This document shows positions 1 to 7,826 of a DNA stretch of 20,080 nt, in pieces. The number at the start of each line of letters is the position of its first letter. Within the stretch, counting starts at the first letter, position 1. The notes under the pieces are model-generated. The model did no database searches and had not been told where the DNA came from. It saw only the letters and a program-made list of their open reading frames with translations. A program made the translations under genes and the position numbers. Source of the DNA: JAGDXO01 sp964541025 (GTDB taxonomy: Archaea > Thermoplasmatota > Thermoplasmata > Thermoplasmatales > GCA-001856825); contig CAZIOW010000024.1 of the NCBI GenBank assembly GCA_964541025.1, positions 1-20,080 on the forward strand, written 5' to 3'.

Positions 1-1239
1 AAGCCTATGGATGAAGAAACAGTTAGAGCAATGATCCTTGTCAGGGCAAATGCCCTTGCAAAGGGATATTCTGGAGTTAGGATTGAGGTTGTGGAAAAAT
101 TGCTTGAATTGCTGAATAAAAACATTTATCCATTTATTCCTGAAAAAGGCAGCGTAGGCTCATCAGGTGATCTGGCCCCGCTGGCCCATCTCGCTCTGGT
201 GTTAGTTGGTGAAGGTCATGTAATATACAAAGGGCAGATTGAACCTTCTAAGAAAATTCTTGAAGAAAATGAAATTAAAACAATTACCCTTGAAGAGAAA
301 GAAGGCATTGCCCTGATAAATGGGACATCATTTATGCTTGCAAATCTGATCATTGCAATTCACGAGGCAAAAATTGCAATCGAGCACTCTGTAATATCAT
401 CTGGCCTATCAATGCATACATTGAGCGCAACTGATAAGTCTTTGTGCAAGGAATTATTCTATGCGAGGCCCTATGAGGAGCAAAAGCTGATAGCATCATA
501 TCTAACAGATTTAATTCAAGGAAGCAAAAATATAGAAAATGGAAGAAGAGAGAAGGTGCAAGACGCATATTCACTGAGATGCATCCCAACAGTTACAGGA
601 TCAATATTGCAGGTGTACAATTATGTAAAAGGTGTGGTAAATACGGAAATAAATTCAGCAACGGACAACCCGCTAGTATTCGAAGATATTGTATCAGGAT
701 GCAATTTCCACGGGGAACCTGTTGCACTTGCATCTGATTTTCTTTCAATTGCCATGACAGAACTTGGTAACATTGCTGAAAGAAGGATATTCAGGATGGT
801 AGACAAGAATTTGTCGCAGTTGAAACCATTTTTGGCAGATAATCCTGGACTTGAGTCAGGAATGATGATACCGCAGTATGTAGCTGCTTCATTATGCAAT
901 GAGAATAAGGTTCTTGTCTATCCGTCATCAGCTGACACAATACCAACGTCAGCTAATCAGGAGGATCACGTATCAATGGGTGCCACATCTGTAAGAAAAT
1001 TAAGACAGATAATAGATAATATAAACGCAATCAATGCAATTGAACTGATGGTAAACTATAGGGCTATGAGGATGTACGGTCACGATGGTAAGTATATATC
1101 ACTCCTTTATAACAAAATCAAGGAAAGGATTCCTGAGATGAACGGTGACGTTGAAACGACATTCATAATAAAGGAATTTACTAAAATGATAGAGGAAGGA
1201 TATTTACTAGATGCAATCCCATCAATCAACTTCATCTAA
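1..1239 (+). CDS. hutH: Histidine ammonia-lyase, 5'-truncated by window edge
   Basis: MIO-dependent aromatic amino acid lyase; the best fit is histidine ammonia-lyase, which deaminates L-histidine to urocanate. The frame is open from base 1 (codons for K, P before the first Met at 7), so the gene enters from outside; about 90 N-terminal residues are missing judging by the MIO position. Visible (numbering from Met at 7): the MIO loop GSVGSSGDLAPLAHL with Ser-Ser-Gly at 52-54 instead of the usual Ala-Ser-Gly; LINGTSF; QDAYSLRC, the Q/Y/R active-site block of HAL; NSATDNPLVF; and ANQEDHVSMG, whose Glu is the HAL-type residue rather than the one typical of phenylalanine ammonia-lyase. The His-binding residue near position 83 of bacterial HAL is outside the window. 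It ends 4 bp before a convergent small ORF. Family is certain; substrate is likely but not proven. Confidence 0.93.
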   Translation, partial: KPMDEETVRAMILVRANALAKGYSGVRIEVVEKLLELLNKNIYPFIPEKGSVGSSGDLAPLAHLALVLVGEGHVIYKGQIEPSKKILEENEIKTITLEEKEGIALINGTSFMLANLIIAIHEAKIAIEHSVISSGLSMHTLSATDKSLCKELFYARPYEEQKLIASYLTDLIQGSKNIENGRREKVQDAYSLRCIPTVTGSILQVYNYVKGVVNTEINSATDNPLVFEDIVSGCNFHGEPVALASDFLSIAMTELGNIAERRIFRMVDKNLSQLKPFLADNPGLESGMMIPQYVAASLCNENKVLVYPSSADTIPTSANQEDHVSMGATSVRKLRQIIDNINAINAIELMVNYRAMRMYGHDGKYISLLYNKIKERIPEMNGDVETTFIIKEFTKMIEEGYLLDAIPSINFI

Positions 1240-1243
1240 AATT

Positions 1244-1411
1244 TTATTTCTTTTTCCTTGAGCAGATTGCAAATTCATCACCGTCAAAAAATACTTCCCT
1301 GTCTGGATAAGTTTTCTTAACTTCGTCCACCATATCCATTATTTCTTTCACGGTGAGATTAGTATTTCTCCCTATTTTCCTATGAACAATCTTATCTCCA
1401 AGGGAGTCCAT
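1244..1411 (-). CDS. Small hypothetical protein (55 aa), possibly frameshifted
   Basis: A 55-codon ORF fills the gap between the lyase gene and hisS. It starts MDSLGDKIVHRK, continues through a predicted helix (VKEIMDMVDEVKKTYPD) and ends DGDEFAICSRKKK. I do not recognise the family. A TATA-like run (1452-1460) lies 19-27 nt upstream of another ATG at 1433, in a different frame, which opens MPDKLFVYG and stops at 1392. Skipping one base near 1409 would join MPDKLFVY to DSLGDKIV and give one protein of about 63 residues. So this is either a short protein starting at 1411, or one with an indel near its start. The charged, compact composition suggests a real soluble protein. Confidence 0.45.
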   Translation of the reverse strand: MDSLGDKIVHRKIGRNTNLTVKEIMDMVDEVKKTYPDREVFFDGDEFAICSRKKK

Positions 1412-1461
1412 ATACAAAGAGCTTATCCGGCATCGTTATAAAAATTTTTTTAATATATATT

Positions 1462-2688
1462 CTATTTCCAGATAATTTCTATATTTTCTACATTCATTTC
1501 AGACTGCTGCCCATTGGACATATTTTTGACAGTAATCGTTCCCTTTTTAGCCTCATTTTCACCAAGTATTATAGAAAATTTGTATCCCATTTTTGCAGCA
1601 TAGTCAAGTTGCTTGCTTATTCCCCTATCCATCACATTAAGGTCAACATTTATCCCTTTATCTCTTAGAATTCTCGCGACATCCTTGGAGTATTCTCTTC
1701 CCTTCTCGTCAATCTGAGCTACAAAAACACTTCTTTCTTCTTCCAGCTTCCAAAGCCCTTCCTTTTTCATTATATTTTCTATTACTGCATCTCCGAAACC
1801 AAATCCTACTGCAGGAGTATGCTCTCCTCCAAGTTGCTCTATGATATTATCGTATCTACCTCCGCCAAGAATGGCCCTGAATTTCTCCTCTCTGTCCCAG
1901 CTCTCAAAAACAAATCCAGTGTAATAATCCAGGCCCCTCACTATCTTGAGATCAATCTCAATCAATGCGCTGGAATATGAGTTTACATAATCCTGGATGG
2001 ACCTAAGCCTATCAAGTTCATTGCTTTTAATTTCATTCAGAATCTTTCCAGAAGCTATTTCATGGATCATGTCAAAATCAAGTCCCTGATCTCTTATGAT
2101 CTCATCCCTGATTCCACTCTCAAGTTTAGTCCATCTGTCCAGTATGTAATAAATATCTTTTTTCTTTTCCCTCATGAAATTATCAATTATTTCATCAAGC
2201 AATATTCTTGAATTGATTTTTATTTTCGTTTTATTACCAACGCGTAATTTTCTTAAAATCTCAGCAGAGAGTAAGACCACCTCTGAATCGGCAAGAATAC
2301 TCTCACTACCAAGAATATCAGCATTCAGCTGATAGAATTCCCTGAACCTTCCAGACTGAGGCTCTTCATATCTCCAGTATTTAGCTACAGAATACCATTT
2401 CATTGGTTTAATAAGGTCCTTTCTCGAGGATACCATCCTGGATAGAGTTGGAGTGAATTCCGGAACAAGTGTGACATCCCTACCTCCTTTATCCTTGAAA
2501 GAGAACATCTGGCTCATGATCTCCTCACCGGACTTATGGGAATAAAGTTCAATGCTTTCCAATGAGGGGCCGTCAACTTCCTTGAAACCAAATTCACGGC
2601 AGGTCTCTTCCATTGTTTTGAATACCTGTCTCCTAATTTCCTGATCCTCAGGATAGAAATCCCTAAATCCTCTCAGCCTCTCTATCAT
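1462..2688 (-). CDS. hisS: Histidyl-tRNA synthetase
   Basis: Class II aminoacyl-tRNA synthetase that charges tRNA-His. Visible in order: N-terminal RLRGFRDFYPED (motif 1 region), LVPEFTPTLSR, motif 2 (YWRYEEPQSGRFREFYQ, with the conserved Arg), the histidine-specific signature IVRGLDYYTG, motif 3 (LGGGRYDNI), and a C-terminal anticodon-binding domain (VFVAQIDEKGREYSKDVARILRDKG...). Length about 408 aa is normal. I chose the ATG at 2688 because the protein then begins MIERLRGFRDF as in the family and a GGGAG stretch precedes it; an in-frame ATG at 2706 would add six residues. Either start overlaps the 3' end of the upstream membrane-protein gene, so the two are probably cotranscribed and translationally coupled. 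Confidence 0.96.
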   Translation of the reverse strand: MIERLRGFRDFYPEDQEIRRQVFKTMEETCREFGFKEVDGPSLESIELYSHKSGEEIMSQMFSFKDKGGRDVTLVPEFTPTLSRMVSSRKDLIKPMKWYSVAKYWRYEEPQSGRFREFYQLNADILGSESILADSEVVLLSAEILRKLRVGNKTKIKINSRILLDEIIDNFMREKKKDIYYILDRWTKLESGIRDEIIRDQGLDFDMIHEIASGKILNEIKSNELDRLRSIQDYVNSYSSALIEIDLKIVRGLDYYTGFVFESWDREEKFRAILGGGRYDNIIEQLGGEHTPAVGFGFGDAVIENIMKKEGLWKLEEERSVFVAQIDEKGREYSKDVARILRDKGINVDLNVMDRGISKQLDYAAKMGYKFSIILGENEAKKGTITVKNMSNGQQSEMNVENIEIIWK

Positions 2689-3235
2689 CTTTTCTCCCTT
2701 CCTCATTGTTTTTTATCTGATAAATTAATCCTATAATAAAAAGTATAAAGACAATTATTGAAGATATCAAGATGCCAAGACCCAGTGAAATTAAAACTGC
2801 AAAAATGATGGATGCACCTATAAGGGCACTTAGAAGGATTATAATTTTTTTATATAGCAGATAGAATATTATAAAGGCAATGAAGAATGCAATTATCCCT
2901 GCAAGTAAAGATATAAGCATAGTTATAAATGAAAGAATAGCAAGGGAAAGCAGAAAAGAAATTGCAATCCTTGCAATGAATCCCGCAATAAGAGCAAATA
3001 ATAGAATGGTCACAATAAGTCCAATCAGGTAAAGAGAAGATGGGATGAATTTGAAGAGATAGTTTATGAAAACCAAATAGCCGAAGACAGCTCCAATAAT
3101 CGCTGTTAGGAATTTCCAAAGTTTTGATCCGAAGAAAACAAGTACAAGTCCTATGAGTAATATTACAATTGCCTGTATTAGGCTTAAATTATGAATATAA
3201 TGAAGAGAACCAAATGAATGAAGTATGAAATTCAC
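2663..3235 (-). CDS. Multi-spanning membrane protein (DUF4203/TMEM198-like)
   Basis: A 190-residue, extremely hydrophobic protein with about six or seven predicted transmembrane segments from residue 18 to 170 and a short charged C-terminal tail (KNNEEGRKDDREAERI). The pattern near residues 30-55 (GLVLVFFGSKLWKFLTAIIGAVFGYLVF, quoted here only as a motif region of small-residue rich helices) recalls DUF4203/TMEM198-type membrane domains; that is an impression, not a match I could run. Function unknown. The only start compatible with the frame is GTG at 3235. A TATA-like TTTTAAATAAT lies 19-29 nt upstream, as expected for a leaderless GTG mRNA. Its 3' end overlaps the start of hisS. Confidence 0.75.
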   Translation of the reverse strand: MNFILHSFGSLHYIHNLSLIQAIVILLIGLVLVFFGSKLWKFLTAIIGAVFGYLVFINYLFKFIPSSLYLIGLIVTILLFALIAGFIARIAISFLLSLAILSFITMLISLLAGIIAFFIAFIIFYLLYKKIIILLSALIGASIIFAVLISLGLGILISSIIVFILFIIGLIYQIKNNEEGRKDDREAERI

Positions 3236-3253
3236 AAATATGAATTAGAAATT

Positions 3254-3264
3254 ATTATTTAAAA
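3254..3264 (-). promoter_or_regulatory. TATA-like promoter of membrane protein-hisS operon
   Basis: On the minus strand the run TTTTAAATAAT sits 19-29 nt before the GTG start at 3235, the spacing at which archaeal TATA boxes place transcription start at the start codon. Confidence 0.45.
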
Positions 3265-3270
3265 GATGGT

Positions 3271-3278
3271 AAAAAAAA
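3271..3278 (-). terminator. T-run terminator after icd
   Basis: The minus strand has an 8-T run five nucleotides past the icd stop codon. T-runs of this kind end transcription in archaea; no hairpin is needed or seen. Confidence 0.4.
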
Positions 3279-3282
3279 TAAA

Positions 3283-4506
3283 TTATTTAGCTAGCAGTCT
3301 GTTCAGGGTTTTCTGTACTGCATCAATGAATTCTTCAGAATTGACTACCCTGGCATCCTTTATTTCTGCAATCCTAGCAACATCCTGAGTCATTATCTTC
3401 TCATCTTCTATCGTCTTTATCACAGCCTTTTCAAGCGTTTCTGAAAATTCAACGAGTTCCCTGTTCCCGTCTATTTCTCCCCTTCTCTTTAATCCCCTCG
3501 TCCACGCGTATATAAGGGCAGTTGGATTTGAAGAGACTTTTTCACCCTTTATGTATCTGTAATAGTGTTTCTGGACTGTTCCATGAGCTGCTTCAGAAAG
3601 ATAGTAACCCTCTGGGGAGAATAGTTCAGATGTCATCAGAGCAAGAGTTCCAACATAAGCGGTTGAAACCATGTCTGAGAACACATCGCCGTCATAATTC
3701 TTGCAGGCCCACACATATCCGCCTTCTGACCTGACAACCCTAGCTACAGCATCATCTATAAGGAAGTAGTTATAGTTAATATTATTCTTCGCGAACTCTT
3801 CCTTGAACTCCTTCTCGTAAATTTGATTGAAAATTTCCTTAAATCTTGCATCGTATACCTTTGAAATGGTGTCCTTTGTGGCAAACCATAGATCCAGCTT
3901 GTTCATTATGGCATACCTGAAGGATGCTCTTGCAAATCCCTCAATAGATTTATCAATGTTGTAAACTCCCTGGAGCATTCCAGGACCTGTGAATTTCGGA
4001 TATGAAACCTTTATTTCTTTCCCACTGACAGATCTGTATGTTATTTCTGCCGTTCCAGGCTCATCGAATCTAAGGCCAATTCCATCATAAATATCTCCGA
4101 AAGCGTGCCTCGCAACAACTATAGGCTTGGTCCAGAACCTGACTGCAGGTTTCACTATTTTAACAGGTATAGGGGACCTGAAAACAGTACCGTCCAGTAT
4201 TTTCCTTATAGTTCCATTGGGTGACGGCCATTCTTTTTTGAGGTTGAACTCCTTAACCCTCTCAGCATTCGGTGTAATTGTTGCACATTTAATTCCAACT
4301 CCCCATTTCTTCACAGCCTCAGCAGCCTGGAATGTTACCTTATCATCTGTCTTGTCTCTATTTATAACATGTAGGTCATAATATTCTGTTTTTAGGTCAA
4401 TATATGGCTCCAGAAGTTTCTCCTTTACCCAGGCCCACATTACCCTGGTCATTTCATCTCCATCCATCTCAACAACAGGTTTGTCCATTGCAATTTTATT
4501 TTTCAT
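3283..4506 (-). CDS. icd: NADP-dependent isocitrate dehydrogenase, eukaryote-like type
   Basis: Oxidatively decarboxylates isocitrate to 2-oxoglutarate in the citric acid cycle. The sequence follows the homodimeric eukaryotic cytosolic/mitochondrial NADP-IDH class rather than the E. coli Icd class: PVVEMDGDEMTRVMW near the N-terminus, SPNGTIRKIL (substrate Ser/Asn), KPIVVARHAFGDIYD (Arg equivalent to human IDH1 R132), FATKDTISKVYDARFKEIF (catalytic Lys region), LIDDAVARVVRSEGGYVWACKNYDGDVFSD (metal-binding Asp residues; motif region), EAAHGTVQKHYYRY and NPTALIYAWTRGL. The start at 4506 (MKNKIAMDKP) is preferred because a TATA-like element lies about 34 nt upstream; a longer reading to 4560 would add 18 hydrophobic residues that do not belong to the family and would overlap that element. 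About 407 aa, normal length. Confidence 0.96.
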   Translation of the reverse strand: MKNKIAMDKPVVEMDGDEMTRVMWAWVKEKLLEPYIDLKTEYYDLHVINRDKTDDKVTFQAAEAVKKWGVGIKCATITPNAERVKEFNLKKEWPSPNGTIRKILDGTVFRSPIPVKIVKPAVRFWTKPIVVARHAFGDIYDGIGLRFDEPGTAEITYRSVSGKEIKVSYPKFTGPGMLQGVYNIDKSIEGFARASFRYAIMNKLDLWFATKDTISKVYDARFKEIFNQIYEKEFKEEFAKNNINYNYFLIDDAVARVVRSEGGYVWACKNYDGDVFSDMVSTAYVGTLALMTSELFSPEGYYLSEAAHGTVQKHYYRYIKGEKVSSNPTALIYAWTRGLKRRGEIDGNRELVEFSETLEKAVIKTIEDEKIMTQDVARIAEIKDARVVNSEEFIDAVQKTLNRLLAK

Positions 4507-4534
4507 CTGATCGCCTAACCTTAATAGCAAGATT

Positions 4535-4545
4535 ATTAATAAAAT
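4535..4545 (-). promoter_or_regulatory. TATA-like promoter of icd
   Basis: Minus-strand ATTTTATTAAT about 30-39 nt before the chosen start at 4506, giving a leader of only a few nucleotides. It excludes the longer start at 4560. Confidence 0.4.
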
Positions 4546-4657
4546 ATTATGGCCTTTCAAAAAATCATTCCAAAAATATTCTAAATGACGTAAATCATAT
4601 TATATGCGTTTAATTTTTTTTAGTCTTGTTTGAATCAACTTTCCTTGGATTCAAAAA

Positions 4658-4665
4658 TTTAAATA
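4658..4665 (+). promoter_or_regulatory. TATA box of tbp operon
   Basis: TTTAAATA lies 52-59 nt before the tbp ATG, preceded by A-rich sequence usable as a BRE. A second AT run (about 4683-4693) lies 24-34 nt before the ATG, so two start sites are possible: a short 5' leader or a leaderless transcript. TBP autoregulation cannot be judged from sequence. Confidence 0.4.
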
Positions 4666-4716
4666 CTCGTTTAGAGGTTAAATATATATATAAATGGTAT
4701 ATAAAGAGTGATTATT

Positions 4717-5274
4717 ATGGCAGATGAAGAGAAGATTGCAATCGAAAATATTGTTGCCTCAACATCGCTTGCTGATAAGCTTGATTTAAGCAAAATAGCA
4801 CTTGCCCTCGAGGGTTCTGAGTATGAACCTGAACAGTTCCCAGGGCTAATCTACAGGCTTCAGGAGCCTAAGACAGCAGTATTAATTTTCAGATCAGGAA
4901 AAGTTAACTGTACTGGAGCCAAAACAATTGACTCTGTCAATAAGACAATAACAACAATAGTGGAAAAGCTGAAGAAAGCTGGAATAAATGTAAACAGTAA
5001 CCCGGAAATTGTAGTTCAGAATATAGTTGCAGTATATGATCTCAATATGCAATTGAACCTGACGAACATTGCTATGTCACTTGGTCTGGAGAATGTGGAG
5101 TATGAACCTGAGCAGTTCCCAGGACTTGTCTATAGAATTGAGGAACCGAAGGTAGTATTGCTGCTCTTTGGATCAGGTAAGGTGGTTTGTACTGGTGCAA
5201 AGGAAAAAGGAGAGATTGCTCAGGCAGTTAAAATACTCAGAAAGGATCTGGAAAAAATAACTGCAGTTAAATGA
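4717..5274 (+). CDS. tbp: TATA-box-binding protein
   Basis: General archaeal transcription factor that binds and bends promoter DNA and recruits TFB and RNA polymerase. The protein is a pseudo-symmetric duplication: residues 4-92 and 98-182 are two copies of the saddle half-domain, each carrying EYEPEQFPGL(I/V)YR followed by EPK..VL(I/L)F.SGKV.CTGAK, the classical DNA-contact strands. Length 185 aa is typical. The ATG at 4717 gives MADEEKIAIENIVAS; an in-frame GTG at 4708 would add three residues and is less likely. The next gene starts inside the tbp stop codon (ATGA at 5271-5274), so the pair is translationally coupled. Identification is secure. Confidence 0.98.
   Translation: MADEEKIAIENIVASTSLADKLDLSKIALALEGSEYEPEQFPGLIYRLQEPKTAVLIFRSGKVNCTGAKTIDSVNKTITTIVEKLKKAGINVNSNPEIVVQNIVAVYDLNMQLNLTNIAMSLGLENVEYEPEQFPGLVYRIEEPKVVLLLFGSGKVVCTGAKEKGEIAQAVKILRKDLEKITAVK
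4819..4846 (+). repeat. Intragenic direct repeat in tbp, copy 1 (copy 2 at 5098-5125)
   Basis: The DNA coding for EYEPEQFPG is repeated at 5098-5125 with about two differences in the first 27 nt. It reflects the two-fold repeat of TBP; the nucleotide identity is higher than in most of the rest of the two half-domains, consistent with strong constraint or local gene conversion. Confidence 0.7.
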
Positions 5275-5516
5275 CTGTAAAGGAAAAGGTGGGTAGAAGG
5301 AGATACATCTCCATCGAACCACTAAATGAAAAATCTGTATATTTAATGATAAGGAATATTAAGAACAGCTCGCTAATTAGATACAAAGATATAAAGGCAA
5401 TAAGAATAAAGCACTACCAGCTTGACGATGCTAGAAAAATAGCCACTAAGTATAACATAAAGATAACCTTGGTATCGGGAACACTCAAGTCATTGTGGTC
5501 AAAGAATCAGAGATAA
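5271..5516 (+). CDS. Short Pop5/Rnp2-like RNase P protein subunit (probable)
   Basis: An 81-residue basic protein starting within the tbp stop codon. It shows a shortened version of the archaeal RNase P component 2 (Pop5) layout: N-terminal GRRRYISIE (family pattern R-RY-x-x-E), a middle AIRIKHYQLDDARKIA resembling the R-V-x-R-x-x-V-x-x-A-R helix start, and a C-terminal ITLVSGTLKSL resembling the conserved VSGTIK strand end. Typical archaeal Pop5 proteins are about 110-140 aa, so the central insertion helices would be trimmed here. Pop5 pairs with Rpp30 to support the RNase P RNA in tRNA 5' maturation. The assignment is from remembered family patterns and is an inference. Its last 10 bases overlap the 3' end of rfcL on the other strand. 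Confidence 0.6.
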   Translation: MTVKEKVGRRRYISIEPLNEKSVYLMIRNIKNSSLIRYKDIKAIRIKHYQLDDARKIATKYNIKITLVSGTLKSLWSKNQR

Positions 5517-6724
5517 AGTGATGATATTTCATCATAATCCAGATCCAGCGTTTTTTCCAGACTCTCTCTTATCAGTTCATTTCTCTTCATGATCTGAAAT
5601 ATGAATGAGAGTGTTTCTTTATTCATAAACGCTGTAGATTTATGGACGTATCTGCCTGTCCTGTATGCAAAATCTTCCCTGATGGACCTGAATTTCTTCA
5701 ACTGTGACATCTTCTTTATAAGGGAGGGGAATCCAAATTTAAGATATTTATCCCCCTTCAAATTGAAGTAAACCGTAGATGCCATAAGGTCAGTTGCGTA
5801 TCCCCAGAGTGAATAATTCATTCTCTTCCCAACCCTACCAAGAAAGAGGTCTGCTCTTGCAATAGTTTCAAGGGCCGTCACATAATCTTTAACATTTACA
5901 TTGAAGGAATAGATATTCTCAAGCAAATAGAGAATAAAATTATTCGGGTCTTCTCCCAGATTAATTATATCATTTCTTAGATTTATGAATGTATCCTTTC
6001 TATATATTATGGATGAAATGACGTTGTAAATGTTCTGTGTGATATCCCTTTCCTGTGGAGCTGTAAAATCTCCATAGCCCTGCAGATCATTTATGGCAGC
6101 CCTCATATCTCCATTGGAATTTTCAGCGATCTGGACAAGTTTATCATGGGCACAGAATATATTTTCATTTCTGCAGATTTCCTTGAGAACGTTTAGTATT
6201 TGTATGCTCCTATACCTCTGAAATTCTACCTGTTCACATTTGTCAGCTATGCTCTTTCCCATCGTTCCAGATTTGAGTTCATAAATGTTGTTAGCTATCA
6301 GTACAACTGGATTCATTGTCTTGTCCAGAAGGTTAGAAATTGCAGATTTACCGCCTACATCTCCGCCATCTATATTCCTTTCATACAGGGAATCAACCTC
6401 GTCGAGCACGATCAGCTTCTTTCTCCCTGAAAATTCTGATATTGTCGAATAAAGCGAACCTCTGAGTGCAGTATCATTGATGGAAGTCCTGGATCTTATA
6501 TCAGAAGCATTGAACTCTATGTAATCCCACCCCATTTCATTAGCAAGAGCTATGGCAGCAGATGTTTTGCCTGTCCCAGGTGGCCCGTATATTAACAAAC
6601 CCCTCTTCTCTGGAATTCCATTCTCCCATTTCTTGGCCCAGGTTCTCATAACCTCCACGCTTGTACCCCTTCTCAACTGATCAAGTCTACTAGGCCTGTA
6701 TTTTTCAACCCAGGGAGCATCCAT
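5507..6724 (-). CDS. rfcL: Replication factor C large subunit
   Basis: Clamp-loader AAA+ subunit that opens and loads the PCNA ring with four RfcS subunits. Visible: N-terminal PWVEKYRPSRLDQLRRG (RFC-L box), Walker A GPPGTGKTS (residues 47-54), FNASDIRS (RFC box), Walker B LIVLDEVD (104-111), sensor 1 around LIANN, and NGDMRAAINDLQ (sensor 2 region). Length 405 aa lies at the short end of the family, and the C-terminus (LDLDYDEISSLYL) shows no clear PIP box with a leading Gln, so PCNA contact may differ. The start at 6724 is supported by a TATA-like AAATATTTTAA centred 27 nt upstream. It is divergent from mtnA and converges with the Pop5-like gene. Confidence 0.96.
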   Translation of the reverse strand: MDAPWVEKYRPSRLDQLRRGTSVEVMRTWAKKWENGIPEKRGLLIYGPPGTGKTSAAIALANEMGWDYIEFNASDIRSRTSINDTALRGSLYSTISEFSGRKKLIVLDEVDSLYERNIDGGDVGGKSAISNLLDKTMNPVVLIANNIYELKSGTMGKSIADKCEQVEFQRYRSIQILNVLKEICRNENIFCAHDKLVQIAENSNGDMRAAINDLQGYGDFTAPQERDITQNIYNVISSIIYRKDTFINLRNDIINLGEDPNNFILYLLENIYSFNVNVKDYVTALETIARADLFLGRVGKRMNYSLWGYATDLMASTVYFNLKGDKYLKFGFPSLIKKMSQLKKFRSIREDFAYRTGRYVHKSTAFMNKETLSFIFQIMKRNELIRESLEKTLDLDYDEISSLYL

Positions 6725-6745
6725 GTAAAGTGATGATTGCCAGAG

Positions 6746-6756
6746 TTAAAATATTT
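6746..6756 (-). promoter_or_regulatory. TATA-like promoter of rfcL
   Basis: Minus-strand AAATATTTTAA centred 27 nt before the rfcL ATG, consistent with a leaderless mRNA. Confidence 0.45.
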
Positions 6757-6786
6757 GCCTTTTCATATGACAGAAAATAGCAATAG

Positions 6787-6796
6787 AAATTTATTT
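6787..6796 (+). promoter_or_regulatory. TATA-like promoter of mtnA operon
   Basis: AAATTTATTT centred about 25 nt before the mtnA ATG at 6816; with the rfcL element it makes a compact divergent promoter in 91 bp. Confidence 0.45.
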
Positions 6797-6815
6797 CATA
6801 TATCATTACACTCAT

Positions 6816-7826
6816 ATGAAGGTTAGGGATGGTAACACCATAAAGGAAATCACTGCGGTATGGTATGAGAAACCGGTAATAAATATGATAGATCAAAGAA
6901 TTCTTCCAGAGGAATTCAAGATTATTGAAATAAGGAATCCGGAAGAACTGGCCAATGCTATAAAGACGATGGTGATAAGAGGTGCTCCTTCCATAGGTGC
7001 TGCAGCAGCCTTAGGAATAGCACAGGCCAGCGACATAGGGTATGATCTTAATAAGGCTGCATCACTCATCAAATCAGCTAGACCTACTGCATATGATCTT
7101 TTTTATGCCGTAGATTATGTGATGAAACATAAAGAAAAAGCAGGTGAATATGCTAAAAAGTATGTTGATTCCATCATAGAAAAATCAAGGAAAATAGGGA
7201 TGAATGGAAGCAAGTTAATAAAAGAAAATTATAAAATTTTGACACACTGTAATGCTGGGGCTCTAGCATCAGTAGATTATGGAACAGCTCTTGCTCCTCT
7301 AAGAATAGCAAGAAATGAAGGTAAGCACTTTCACGTATGGGTGGACGAGACAAGACCAAGGCTACAGGGAGCAAGATTGACAGCATGGGAACTGCTCCAG
7401 GAAGGGATAGACCATAAGGTGATTGCAGACAACGCAGCAGGTTACCTTATGAAGAAAGGGGAGGTAGATATGGTAATTGTGGGTGCGGACAGGATTGCGG
7501 CCAATGGTGATTTTGCAAACAAAATAGGAACATACGAGAAAGCAGTCCTGGCCAAGGAAAATGGAGTTAAATTTTATGTTGCAGCTCCAATAAGCACATT
7601 TGACTTTACTATAGAAAGCGGTGATAAGATACCCATAGAACTCAGGGGAGAGGAGGAAGTTAAGAAGATAGGAGATTATAATATATCTCCGAAGGATTCA
7701 CCTGCATACAATCCAGCATTCGATGTGACACCAAGCAAATATGTCACAGGATACATAACTGAATACGGTGTTTTCAAGGCAGATGAATTGAAGAATTTGA
7801 AGGACAAGGGGATTGAGGAGAAATGA
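6816..7826 (+). CDS. mtnA: S-methyl-5-thioribose-1-phosphate isomerase
   Basis: Converts S-methyl-5-thioribose-1-phosphate to the ribulose form in methionine salvage. It belongs to the eIF2B-alpha/MtnA fold. Visible: RGAPSIGAAAALG (residues 55-67), THCNAGALA with the catalytic Cys145, DETRPRLQGARLTAWEL (177-193), and GADRIAANGDFANKIGTY with the catalytic Asp225. These match MtnA more closely than ribose-1,5-bisphosphate isomerase or eIF2B subunits. Length 336 aa is normal. A TATA-like element 25 nt before the ATG suggests leaderless transcription. The next gene begins in its stop codon (ATGA, 7823-7826). Other methionine salvage genes are not in the window. Confidence 0.93.
   Translation: MKVRDGNTIKEITAVWYEKPVINMIDQRILPEEFKIIEIRNPEELANAIKTMVIRGAPSIGAAAALGIAQASDIGYDLNKAASLIKSARPTAYDLFYAVDYVMKHKEKAGEYAKKYVDSIIEKSRKIGMNGSKLIKENYKILTHCNAGALASVDYGTALAPLRIARNEGKHFHVWVDETRPRLQGARLTAWELLQEGIDHKVIADNAAGYLMKKGEVDMVIVGADRIAANGDFANKIGTYEKAVLAKENGVKFYVAAPISTFDFTIESGDKIPIELRGEEEVKKIGDYNISPKDSPAYNPAFDVTPSKYVTGYITEYGVFKADELKNLKDKGIEEK

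Noticed and set aside
1392..1433. RRM-like start (MPDKLFVYGLPWR) at the leaderless ATG
   Set aside because: KLFVYGLPW looks like an RNP2 motif, but the following sequence in either frame has no RNP1 or RRM layout.
6816..7826. Ribose-1,5-bisphosphate isomerase instead of MtnA
   Set aside because: The combination THCNAGALA, DETRPRLQGARLTAWEL and GADRIAANGDFANKIGTY is that of MtnA.
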